Assembly: GCF_900176515.1 (NCBI RefSeq)
Contig: NZ_FWXV01000001.1
Coordinates: 434,001-498,000, forward strand
Length of the DNA stretch: 64,000 bases
Direction of reading: 5' to 3'
Source of the DNA: Kibdelosporangium aridum
Lineage (GTDB): Bacteria; Actinomycetota; Actinomycetes; Mycobacteriales; Pseudonocardiaceae
The number at the start of each line of letters is the position of its first letter. The stretch's first letter is position 1. The notes below the pieces were generated by a model, which saw only the letters and a program-made list of their open reading frames with translations, was not told where the DNA came from and ran no database searches. Shown here one piece after another: positions 8,995 to 16,704 of this stretch. The position numbers were made by a program, and so were the translations under genes.

Positions 8995-9837
8995 TCAGGT
9001 GGCGAAGCCGGTACGCCACGAAGGCCATTGGGGCGTCCAGCCCAGTTCCTCACGTGCGTAGTGGTTGTCGGCGCCCCGAGCCCAAGGCGTCCGTGGCGTG
9101 TCCGATATGGACGGTTTCGGGGCGCCGACAGCCTTGCAGAACGCAGGTGTCCAGTCGTAACCGGAGGCAGGCTCGTCGTCGCAGATGTTCACGGTTCCCG
9201 TCGGCCAATCCAGCGACGCTACGGCCGCAGTGGCCGCGTCGTCGATGTGCAGGAAGCTAGTCACGTCCGCCGTTGCTGGAAGTTCGCCACGGTGCGCTAG
9301 TTGCGCCATCAGACCGTCAACTGTGTACCAGGTGTCAGGCCCATACAACATGCCGTAGCGCAATATGACCCACTCGGCAGCTTCCTGCACGTTTGCTTCG
9401 AGCGTGGCCACCGCGCTCACTGTGTCGAGACGGGCGCCGGAGGATTCCAAGTCGAGCTGGATGTCCTCGGACGCGGGCGTGATCCCTGGTTCGTAGACCC
9501 AGCAGATGCTCTGGGCGATGATGCGCTGCACGCCCGCGTCGAGCGCGGCTTCCACGAGGTTGATGGTGCCTTGCTCGCGGATCCGCGCGTTCGCCGCGCG
9601 ATCACCGTCGCGCAGGTCGGTCAGCTGATGCATGACGACATCCGGCCTGGCCGCCCGGACCGCCCCGGCCAGTGCGGCGCGATCGTAGACATCCCCGACG
9701 GTGACCTGCGCGCCGAGCTCCTCGAGCAACGGGGACGGCCGTCTGGCCAATCCGATCACCTGATGTCCATGAGCGATCAGCAACTTGGTCGCTCGCCGTC
9801 CGATCACGCCAGCGGCACCGGCCAGGAAAATACGCAT
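8995..9837 (-). CDS. NAD-dependent epimerase/dehydratase family protein
   Basis: 280 residues from the ATG at 9837 (MRIFLAGAAGVIG). The GxxGxxG motif GAAGVIG is in the expected first loop. ARPDVVMHQLTDL follows, and the active-site region is unusual: the usual YxxxK is not obvious around SSAICWVYEP-like sequence, while VILRYGMLYGP and FLHIDDAATA are typical of extended SDRs. It converges on the fusion gene at 8970 and lies downstream of a kinase-like gene on the same strand. Substrate unknown, probably a nucleotide sugar or terpenoid-type ketone. Confidence 0.8.
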   Translation of the reverse strand: MRIFLAGAAGVIGRRATKLLIAHGHQVIGLARRPSPLLEELGAQVTVGDVYDRAALAGAVRAARPDVVMHQLTDLRDGDRAANARIREQGTINLVEAALDAGVQRIIAQSICWVYEPGITPASEDIQLDLESSGARLDTVSAVATLEANVQEAAEWVILRYGMLYGPDTWYTVDGLMAQLAHRGELPATADVTSFLHIDDAATAAVASLDWPTGTVNICDDEPASGYDWTPAFCKAVGAPKPSISDTPRTPWARGADNHYAREELGWTPQWPSWRTGFAT

Positions 9838-9909
9838 GCGTCCCACGTTAAGGCCGGCCCGCGGCGCGGCGTGGTCCAGTTGGGACTCGATTTCGAGAGC
9901 CACCCGGCC

Positions 9910-10758
9910 TCAGCTGCGCAGTACCTCGGTGATCACGTGCAGCGAGTTGGCAGTGATCACCGGGTTCGTGTCCCGATAGTAAGGTAGCTGGATCAACGAA
10001 ATCGACAATGCCCAGCCGCGACCCCGTTCCCACGTCGCCTCATCGACGTCCACAGTAGACCGGAAGATCGCCCGCGCCGAGCCGGTGAACAGGTTCCACG
10101 CCGGGATGAGGTCGACGGCGGGATCACCGACACCAAGCACCCCGAAGTCGATCACGGCGCGCAACCGGTTGTCCGCGACCAGGATGTTGCCCGGGCCGAG
10201 GTCAGCATGCGTCCATACGGGCGGCGCGGACCATTGCGGTGCCTGCAGAGCCGCCTCCCACGCCGCCGTGGCCGCCTCGGCGTCGATCATGTCCCGCGCC
10301 TGGTCTATCGCCTCGCGGGTCTCGCGATCGCGGTCCACCAGCGGCCCGCCGCGGTCCGACGCCGGGCCGGACGCGGGATCGATTCGCTGCAACGCGACCA
10401 CGAACTCAGCCAGGTCCCTGGCCACCAAGGGAAAGTCCCCGACAACCGGGTTTTCCCCGTCCAGCCAGCGCAACACCGACCAGTTCCACGGATATCCCTC
10501 ACCCGGCTCGCCTTGGCACACCGGAACGGGAATCGCCGTGGGCAACGGAGTCAGCCGCGGCAACCATTCCAGCTCACGCTGGACATCCCCGGCTGCGTCC
10601 GCCCGTCTGGGCAGCCGTACCACCATGTCGGAGCCGAGCCGGTAAAGGTCATTGACGGTGCCAAAGGACTTCACCGGCGTGATAGACCGATCGGCCCAAC
10701 CGGGGAACTGCGCGTGCAGCAGGCGCCGGACCAGATCCGGCGAGGTGTCGACGATCAC
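9910..10758 (-). CDS. Aminoglycoside-phosphotransferase-family kinase
   Basis: 282 residues from a GTG start. It has the protein-kinase-like fold of APH enzymes: MVVRLPRR nucleotide-binding Lys/Arg strand, catalytic loop THADLGPGNILV (HxDxxxxN), and the metal-binding VIDFGVLGVGDPAVDL. The substrate cannot be assigned. Such genes in actinomycetes often act on endogenous metabolites and do not necessarily confer drug resistance. It is followed on the same strand by the epimerase, with a 72-bp gap. Confidence 0.85.
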   Translation of the reverse strand: MIVDTSPDLVRRLLHAQFPGWADRSITPVKSFGTVNDLYRLGSDMVVRLPRRADAAGDVQRELEWLPRLTPLPTAIPVPVCQGEPGEGYPWNWSVLRWLDGENPVVGDFPLVARDLAEFVVALQRIDPASGPASDRGGPLVDRDRETREAIDQARDMIDAEAATAAWEAALQAPQWSAPPVWTHADLGPGNILVADNRLRAVIDFGVLGVGDPAVDLIPAWNLFTGSARAIFRSTVDVDEATWERGRGWALSISLIQLPYYRDTNPVITANSLHVITEVLRS

Positions 10759-11439
10759 GGCGATCGACGCTACCGCCCGGTTTTCTGTCGACCGAATGAT
10801 TTTCTGCCTGGGGGTGGACTGCCTTCAGGGAGGTCGAAATCCCGCAGCGACTGGATCAGATCACTGGTGACCTCGGTAAAACCGGGACTTTGCTCCCCAG
10901 TAAGACTCGGTTCGTCCCGGACATCGCCACCGCGGACGAACCCGACGACCTGTCAACCAAGGGCCGGTGTCGTTGCGAACAGACAATGCGATGCCGCCAC
11001 CGAACCTGCCGGCTGTTCCTCTACCCGAACTCCGGGTTCGAGAACACCGGCACCCCCAGCCTCGGCGGGCTCGCCCCAGCCCAGCTGGCACATCGATCGC
11101 GCGCTTGACTGTGGACGACTCGACGAAGTGGATCTTGCGAGCCGTCCGGCTGTCGGTGACCGCCGGTACGCTGGTGATCGGGGGGCCGACGGCCGCCCAC
11201 CGTGTCCGACCTGCGCAGTTCGGGCGAAATATCCGGTATGACCGGGTCGGTCGTGATCACGGTATCCTGGTCTTGGGATCTTGCGTGGGGCACGTCGACG
11301 GCGACGGGCCCGCATTGTGGTTTTCCGCAGTACGCGTGGTGGGGTTTAACGCCGCGAAGTGGGAGGCACACTTCCTTATGGTGGCGTCCGCGCATTCCTA
11401 AGCTTGTGGGTGTAAGAAGGTTCCCGGAAGAGAGCATTG
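10759..11439. other. 680-bp stretch without a convincing gene
   Basis: Several open frames cross this region on both strands, but none shows a family motif, consistent codon bias and a ribosome site together. The part just before 11440 includes the leader of the DedA gene. No hairpin with a T run, tRNA or repeat was recognised. It may hold a decayed gene or a long untranslated leader. Confidence 0.4.
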
Positions 11440-12168
11440 ATGTCTGCATACCTGCTAGCCGAGAACGCGCAGCAACCAGTCGGTGGTATGGCCGGATGGG
11501 CCGTCGAGCTGATGGACACACTTGGTGGTGTCGGTGCGGCGCTCGTGGTCGGGCTGGACAACCTTTTTCCGCCCATCCCCAGTGAATTGGTGCTGCCGCT
11601 GGCCGGCTTCTCCGCGAGCAAGGGCGTGTTCACGCTGGCCGGCGCCCTGTTCTGGACCACGTTGGGCTCCGTTGTCGGCGCGATCATCGTTTACCTGGCC
11701 GGGGTGTTACTCGGCCGGGAACGTACCCGCACGATTGTCGGTAAAATCCCGCTGGTCAAGGTGAGTGATTTCGACAAGACCGAGAAGTGGTTCGCAAAAC
11801 ACGGCACAAAAGCCGTATTCTTCGGCCGGATGATTCCGTTGTTTCGAAGTTTTATCTCGTTGCCTGCCGGTGTCGAGAAAATGAACTTCGCCAAATTTCT
11901 GGTGCTGACAGCCGCGGGCAGCCTGATGTGGAACACCATTTTCGTCGTGGCCGGCTACCAGCTCGGCGAGAACTGGCACCTGGTCGACCAGTACGCGGGT
12001 GTCTTCCAGAAGATCGTCATCGGCGCGGTCGCCGTGGCCGTGGTGCTGTTCGTCATCATGCGGATCCGCAAGAAGCGCAAGGGCGGCGGGGGTGACGGCG
12101 ACGAGGACGCCACGCAGGTGCTGCCGCGGGTCGAGCGTGACAGCGAAGTCACCCGTCCGATCCGATGA
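11440..12168 (+). CDS. DedA/VTT-domain membrane protein
   Basis: 242 residues. DedA signatures are clear: LDNLFPPIPSELVLPLAGF, then GSVVGAIIVYLAGVLLGRE, FGRMIPLFRSFISLPAGVEKMNF, and a final hydrophobic helix VIGAVAVAVVLFVIM before a basic tail (RIRKKRKGGGG). DedA proteins are integral membrane transporters or scramblases linked to undecaprenyl-phosphate recycling and membrane homeostasis. The ATG at 11440 has GGAAGAGAG upstream. An in-frame TTG one codon earlier is less likely. The acidic and basic cytoplasmic tail is longer than in E. coli homologues. Confidence 0.9.
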   Translation: MSAYLLAENAQQPVGGMAGWAVELMDTLGGVGAALVVGLDNLFPPIPSELVLPLAGFSASKGVFTLAGALFWTTLGSVVGAIIVYLAGVLLGRERTRTIVGKIPLVKVSDFDKTEKWFAKHGTKAVFFGRMIPLFRSFISLPAGVEKMNFAKFLVLTAAGSLMWNTIFVVAGYQLGENWHLVDQYAGVFQKIVIGAVAVAVVLFVIMRIRKKRKGGGGDGDEDATQVLPRVERDSEVTRPIR

Positions 12169-12190
12169 GGGCCTGGCTAGGGTTCGGGTC

Positions 12191-12685
12191 GTGCCAGAAA
12201 CCGAGCCGTGGTCTGTGGAGAAGTTCGTCGCAGGGTTGAACCGCAAGCGAATGGCCTCAGGAGTGCTGTTTTGCGACGACGAGGACCGTGTCCTGTTGGT
12301 CGAGCCCTCCTACAAGCCGGAGTGGGAGATCCCGGGCGGTTCGGTCGACGAGAACGAGGCACCGTGGGCGACGGCGACCCGCGAGCTGACCGAGGAACTC
12401 GGCATGAAGCGCGACCTGGGCAGGCTGCTGGTCGTCGACTACGTATTCCCGCAGGACGCCTGGCCGGAAGCGGTGATGTTCATCTTCGACGGCGGCATCC
12501 TCACGCAGTCCGAAGTGGACGCCATGGAGTTCGTCGACGGCGAGATCCTCTCGGCGGGCTTCTACGACCTCGCCGAAGCACGCAAGCGCCTCGCGCCGAG
12601 ACTGGCCAGACGCGTCGAGGCCGCGTTGCAAGCCCTGCGCCAGGGCACGACCGCGTTGTGCGAGCACGGACACCGCGTCGCCTAG
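12191..12685 (+). CDS. Nudix hydrolase
   Basis: 164 residues from a GTG at 12191, 22 bp after the DedA stop. The Nudix box is complete: GGSVDENEAPWATATREL followed by TEELGM, matching GX5EX7REUXEEXGU. Upstream MASGVLFCDDEDRVLLVEP and downstream VDYVFPQDAWPEA give the usual alpha-beta-alpha sandwich. It hydrolyses a nucleoside diphosphate linked to another moiety. Substrate unknown. Its TAG overlaps the stop codon of the convergent gene at 12682. Confidence 0.9.
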   Translation: MPETEPWSVEKFVAGLNRKRMASGVLFCDDEDRVLLVEPSYKPEWEIPGGSVDENEAPWATATRELTEELGMKRDLGRLLVVDYVFPQDAWPEAVMFIFDGGILTQSEVDAMEFVDGEILSAGFYDLAEARKRLAPRLARRVEAALQALRQGTTALCEHGHRVA

Positions 12686-13092
12686 GCAGAGTTGGCGAAC
12701 ACCAGCACAGCGGCCTGATCGCCCGCGCGAACCGGGATCCACGCCTCGGTGAGGTCGTCGAGACGGTCGAAGTCGAGGCTCAGCAGCACCCGGGACTCGA
12801 ACTCGATCTCGGCGACGAAGTACACCACCTTCTCCCGGATCAGCCGCTGCAGGTGGTCCAGGTCGTCCGCGCTCCACCGCTGCGGTGGCCGCCCGTCGAA
12901 CTTCGCGAAGAAGTCGACGAAGGGCGTCGCCCTGCCGACCACGACGAGGTAACCCTCAAGTGAGTTCTGCAGGCACGCCCGGCCACCACACCGGTTCTCG
13001 TACACCACACCCGTCGGCGCGGGCACGATCAGGCACAGCACCTCGGGGACCGCGTCATGCGGATTGAAATCGACGCGCACCTGCATGGACAT
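12682..13092 (-). CDS. Conserved hypothetical protein (possibly DUF6210-like)
   Basis: 136 residues beginning MSMQVRVDFNPHD. It contains no membrane segment or known catalytic motif. A Cys-rich turn ENRCGGRACLQNSLEGYLVVVG and a regular run of strands up to ESRVLLSLDFDRLDDLTEAWIPV suggest a small compact domain. I cannot name the family with confidence; DUF6210 is the nearest impression. It converges on the Nudix gene with overlapping stop codons. An alternative start is the ATG two codons downstream. Confidence 0.6.
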   Translation of the reverse strand: MSMQVRVDFNPHDAVPEVLCLIVPAPTGVVYENRCGGRACLQNSLEGYLVVVGRATPFVDFFAKFDGRPPQRWSADDLDHLQRLIREKVVYFVAEIEFESRVLLSLDFDRLDDLTEAWIPVRAGDQAAVLVFANSA

Positions 13093-13146
13093 AAGCGTAA
13101 CGCTCGTACTTCAAAGGCCTGGCGCGGTACGTCGTGTTTGCGGTAG

Positions 13147-14448
13147 ATGTGGTGTGTGGTCCAGATTGTGGACCGGTGGAACACGGTGTACTTCGATGGC
13201 CGTCTCTCCACTGGGGTACTCGACGAATTGCGTCAACTGGCTGATGCGTCGCCCGACGCGCTGGCATTGGCCGACCGGGCTTTCCGGTTGATGCGCGCTG
13301 CCAGGCTGGCGCCGACCGACGTCTCGGTCTTCACCGCGTGGCTGATCGGTTTCAGTGCGCCAAGAACGGTGCCGAGCGCGTGGTCAGGCACCGTCCCTCC
13401 GGTCACGATGGCGGGCAGGCACCGCGCCCTCGACGAATACGTGGCTCGAAACCCGTGGCACCGGCCCGAGGGCCAGGGCGTGTTCGTCGACATCGGCTGC
13501 GGATTCCCGCCGTTCACCACCATCGAGACCGCCAAGCGGCTGAAGGACTGGCGCGTTGTCGGGGTCGATCCGTCGTTCGGGCGGTATCTCGTGTACGACA
13601 AGCAAGGCGCGTACGCCTGCTACGACGACGACCTGCGCCTGCGCTACTACCAGGCGGGCAACTTCGACCCCGATCAGACCGCGACCAAGCGGCGCTTCCA
13701 GCAGATCCTCGAGCGGCTCAAGCCGGAACTGTCCGGTGACGAGGTCGCCGACGATGATGGCAGGCTGATCCGCGATCCCATGCGCCACTACGAAACCGGC
13801 AACCTCGAACTGCGCGGCGGCGGCATCGGCGAGTTCACAGTGGACGGTGGGGCCGATGTGATCAGGTGCATGAACGTGTTCATGTACTTCGACCACCCGT
13901 TCCGGGAGAAGGCGTTGGCGTGGGCCGAGCAACTGCTGCGGCCGGGCGGGCTGTTCGTCTGCGGCAGCAACTGGATCGACTCGGTCAGCTCGCGCTACAC
14001 GGTCTACCGCAAGGAAAAGGGCCACCTGGTGGCCAAGGAGTTCGCCTTCAGCATCGACAACATCCGGCCGATCGAACTCGCGCCGTGGTACGCGTTGCAC
14101 GACGACAACTTCGAAAACCTGGCGAACGCGCACGCGGTCGGCACAATTCGGACAGACACGCCGTTCCGCCGCCGGTTCGACGGCCGGCTTGACGCCTTGC
14201 TGGCCAACCTGAACATGTGCCCGCGCGGCGCGGACGGCTACCTCGGGCACGCACCCCCCGAAATGCCCGCGGAGGAACGCTCCCGGTGCAGTTCCATCCT
14301 CGCCGCCCAACTGGACGACGAAGGCTTCGTCACCGAGGCCGTGGATGTCCTGCGCCGATCCGGGTGGCACGCGTGGCGCAATCACGTCGGCCACGTCGCC
14401 ATGCGACCGGTGACACCACCCCCGCTTGCTCCTTCGTCTGTACTTTGA
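13147..14448 (+). CDS. Class I SAM-dependent methyltransferase
   Basis: 433 residues. Motif I GVFVDIGCGFPPFTT binds S-adenosylmethionine, followed by WRVVGVDPSFGRYLVY (acidic loop), a long insert, and ADVIRCMNVFMYFDHP with RPGGLFVCGSNW for motifs IV-V. The N-terminal 110 residues and C-terminal 100 residues are not part of the methyltransferase core. The C-terminus has three Cys (NMCP, RSRCSS). The substrate is unknown. An alternative GTG start lies three codons further in. The inositol monophosphatase gene follows by 5 bp. Confidence 0.85.
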   Translation: MWCVVQIVDRWNTVYFDGRLSTGVLDELRQLADASPDALALADRAFRLMRAARLAPTDVSVFTAWLIGFSAPRTVPSAWSGTVPPVTMAGRHRALDEYVARNPWHRPEGQGVFVDIGCGFPPFTTIETAKRLKDWRVVGVDPSFGRYLVYDKQGAYACYDDDLRLRYYQAGNFDPDQTATKRRFQQILERLKPELSGDEVADDDGRLIRDPMRHYETGNLELRGGGIGEFTVDGGADVIRCMNVFMYFDHPFREKALAWAEQLLRPGGLFVCGSNWIDSVSSRYTVYRKEKGHLVAKEFAFSIDNIRPIELAPWYALHDDNFENLANAHAVGTIRTDTPFRRRFDGRLDALLANLNMCPRGADGYLGHAPPEMPAEERSRCSSILAAQLDDEGFVTEAVDVLRRSGWHAWRNHVGHVAMRPVTPPPLAPSSVL

Positions 14449-14453
14449 CGCAG

Positions 14454-15236
14454 GTGAACACTGAGCTCATGCCGATCGCCACGCAGGCCGTGTCGTTGGC
14501 GAGGCGGATCATCCAAGAGCGGACGCCTGCCCACGTGGCCGCCAAGGGCGACCGGGACATGGTCACCGACGTCGACCTGGCGGTCGAGGAGGCCGTACGG
14601 GACTTCCTCGCCGCACAGACCCCGGAGATCGGGCTGCTCGGCGAGGAACACGGGCAGACCGGGGCGACCGAGCTCAACTGGGTACTCGACCCGATCGACG
14701 GAACCGCGAACTTCGCCCGCGGCATCCCGCTGTGCGCGGTGTCACTAGCCTTGGTCGACGGCAGCAAGCCCGTGCTCGCGGCCATCGATCTGCCCTTTAT
14801 GGACATCGGTTACACAGCGAGCTCCGGCAATGGCGCGTATGTCAACGGCGAGCCCATTGAATGCTCGTCGGTGCAGGAGCTGTCCGACGCGATGATCTCG
14901 ATCGGGGATTTCGCGACCGGTGGCGGCGCGGCCGAGAAGAACCGGATCCGGCTCGCGTTGCTGGCCGAGCTGGGTGCGAACGCCCAGCGTATCCGGATGA
15001 TCGGCACTGCCGCGATCGACATGGCCTGGGTCGCGCACGGCAAGCTGGACGCCACGATCAACCTGTCCAACCACCCGTGGGACACCATGGCCGGTGCGTT
15101 GATCGTGCGTGAGGCGGGTGGCGTGGTCGTCGACCACGACGGATCGGACCACTCGATGAATTCGGCGTTCACGATCGCACTGGCACCCGGCGTCTACACT
15201 GCGATCATGACGCGACTGGCGGACGCTCAGCGATGA
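14454..15236 (+). CDS. Inositol monophosphatase family protein
   Basis: 260 residues. The two metal-binding signatures are present: LGEEHGQTG with WVLDPIDGTANFARGIP (DPIDGT), and NHPWDTMAGALIVREAGG near the C-terminus (WD..AG). Family members dephosphorylate inositol phosphates, fructose-1,6-bisphosphate, histidinol phosphate or PAP. The GTG at 14454 is chosen as start, with an ATG at 14469 possible. The stop TGA overlaps the next ATG, so it is translationally coupled to the asparaginase gene. The nearby APS kinase fusion makes a PAP phosphatase role worth considering but it is not supported by position. Confidence 0.85.
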   Translation: MNTELMPIATQAVSLARRIIQERTPAHVAAKGDRDMVTDVDLAVEEAVRDFLAAQTPEIGLLGEEHGQTGATELNWVLDPIDGTANFARGIPLCAVSLALVDGSKPVLAAIDLPFMDIGYTASSGNGAYVNGEPIECSSVQELSDAMISIGDFATGGGAAEKNRIRLALLAELGANAQRIRMIGTAAIDMAWVAHGKLDATINLSNHPWDTMAGALIVREAGGVVVDHDGSDHSMNSAFTIALAPGVYTAIMTRLADAQR

Positions 15237-16216
15237 CGCGTCGAGTGGTGGTGTTCGGGCTTGGCGGGACCATCGCGATGACCGCCGGCGCGGGTGGTGG
15301 TGTTGTTCCCGCGCTGTCCGCGGAGCAACTCGTAGCGGCAGTTCCCGGCCTCGCCGAAACGGGCATCACCGTTGATGTGGTTGACTTCCGGCGGGTGCCG
15401 GGCGCCTCATTGTCCTTTGAGGACATCTATGACCTCGCCTCAGCCATCGAGCGGCAGCTGAGCGAAGGCGCGGACGGTGTCGTGATCACGCAAGGCACCG
15501 ACACCATCGAGGAGACCGCGTATCTGCTGGATCTCATGCACGAACGGAACGAACCGGTCGTGGTGACGGGAGCGATGCGTAATCCGACGCTGGCGGGCGC
15601 CGACGGTCCAGCCAACGTGCTGGCCGCGATCCAAACCGCAGCGTCAGAAGCAGCTCGTGAACTCGGCGTGGTCGTGGCGTTCGCCGACGAGATCCACGCC
15701 GCAGTGCGGGTACGCAAGACACACACCACGAGTGGGTACACGTTCCAGTCGGCCAACGGCGGGCCGCTGGGCTATGTCGTGGAAGGCACGCCCCGGATCG
15801 TCAACCGGCCCAATACCCGCGTCACGGTTCCGGTGCGAACTCGGGAACCTGTCGAAGTCGCCGTGATCCCGATGCTGTTGGGGGACAACGGAACCGTCCT
15901 CGAAGCGGTCGCCGGCCGGGTCGACGGGTTGGTCGTGGCGGCGTTCGGCGTCGGGCACGTTCCGGCCGCTGTAGCCGACATCCTCGGCGGGCTGGCCGAA
16001 CGGATGCCTGTCGTGCTGGCCTCTCGTACCGGTGCGGGCTCGACTCTGGAGCGGACGTACGCCTTTCCCGGCTCCGAATCGGACATGCTCAGTCGTGGCC
16101 TGATCCCGGCGGGTTTCCTCGACCAGCTGAAATCCCGGATCCTCTTGCACCACTTGCTCAGCACCGGTCACGACACCGCGAACATCGGCGAGGTGTTCCG
16201 CCGCGCGGGCGTCTAG
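15233..16216 (+). CDS. Asparaginase family protein
   Basis: 327 residues, the usual length. First catalytic Thr is in FGLGGTIAM (Thr13). The second triad part is GVVITQGTDTIEETAYLL, followed by VVTGAMRNPTLAGADGPANVL. The protein hydrolyses L-asparagine to aspartate and ammonia, or a related amide. There is no signal peptide, so it is cytoplasmic. It overlaps the preceding inositol monophosphatase by ATGA and ends overlapping the stop of the convergent MarR gene. Confidence 0.9.
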   Translation: MTRRVVVFGLGGTIAMTAGAGGGVVPALSAEQLVAAVPGLAETGITVDVVDFRRVPGASLSFEDIYDLASAIERQLSEGADGVVITQGTDTIEETAYLLDLMHERNEPVVVTGAMRNPTLAGADGPANVLAAIQTAASEAARELGVVVAFADEIHAAVRVRKTHTTSGYTFQSANGGPLGYVVEGTPRIVNRPNTRVTVPVRTREPVEVAVIPMLLGDNGTVLEAVAGRVDGLVVAAFGVGHVPAAVADILGGLAERMPVVLASRTGAGSTLERTYAFPGSESDMLSRGLIPAGFLDQLKSRILLHHLLSTGHDTANIGEVFRRAGV

Positions 16217-16704
16217 GGCCGTTCGCCGAGCGCTTCCTGCACGGCGGTGCACGGGTCCGCGTCCGGATCCTCGTAGTGGATACGGCTCGCGGCTCGTTGA
16301 GTCAGTTCCTGGAACACGGCCTGTTCGTCCGGGGCAAGCGCGGCGAGCATGGCTTGTTCGACAGCGCCGACTCGCCGCTCGGCTGCGGCGAGCACCTTGC
16401 GGCCGTGGTCGGTGGCGACAATCCGCCTGGCCCGGCGGTCGGCGGGATCGGGCTTGCGTTCGACAAGCCCGGCCGCCTCCAACGCGTCGATCAGGTATGT
16501 CATCACGGTCCGGTCGATGGACAGGTGGGCGGCGAGCGCGGCCTGTGTCGGCAGGTCCTCGTGTACCACAGTGGACAGGACGTGGTAACCGCGTGACCCG
16601 TGCGGGATGTCGTTCAGGACGTCCTCGACGCCGTCGTGCCATCGGCGCAGCACCACGGCGAGTGCCCACCCCAGATTCCTGGCTACGCGCTGGGCCATGG
16701 TCAC
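16213..16704 (-). CDS. MarR family transcriptional regulator
   Basis: 163 residues with the winged-helix layout of MarR: LPTQAALAAHLSIDRTVMTYLIDALEAAGLVERKPDPADRRARR spans the recognition helix and DxR wing, followed by long dimerisation helices. The GTG at 16704 is chosen because it overlaps the TGA of the upstream flavoenzyme gene (GTGA), which predicts translational coupling; an ATG two codons in is the alternative. It most likely controls the double flavoenzyme operon in response to a phenolic or other small ligand. Confidence 0.85.
   Translation of the reverse strand: MTMAQRVARNLGWALAVVLRRWHDGVEDVLNDIPHGSRGYHVLSTVVHEDLPTQAALAAHLSIDRTVMTYLIDALEAAGLVERKPDPADRRARRIVATDHGRKVLAAAERRVGAVEQAMLAALAPDEQAVFQELTQRAASRIHYEDPDADPCTAVQEALGERP

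Noticed and set aside
10967-11401. A 144-codon plus-strand frame in the 680-bp gap
   Set aside because: No ribosome site, low-complexity start and no motif. Other frames in the gap are similar in length.
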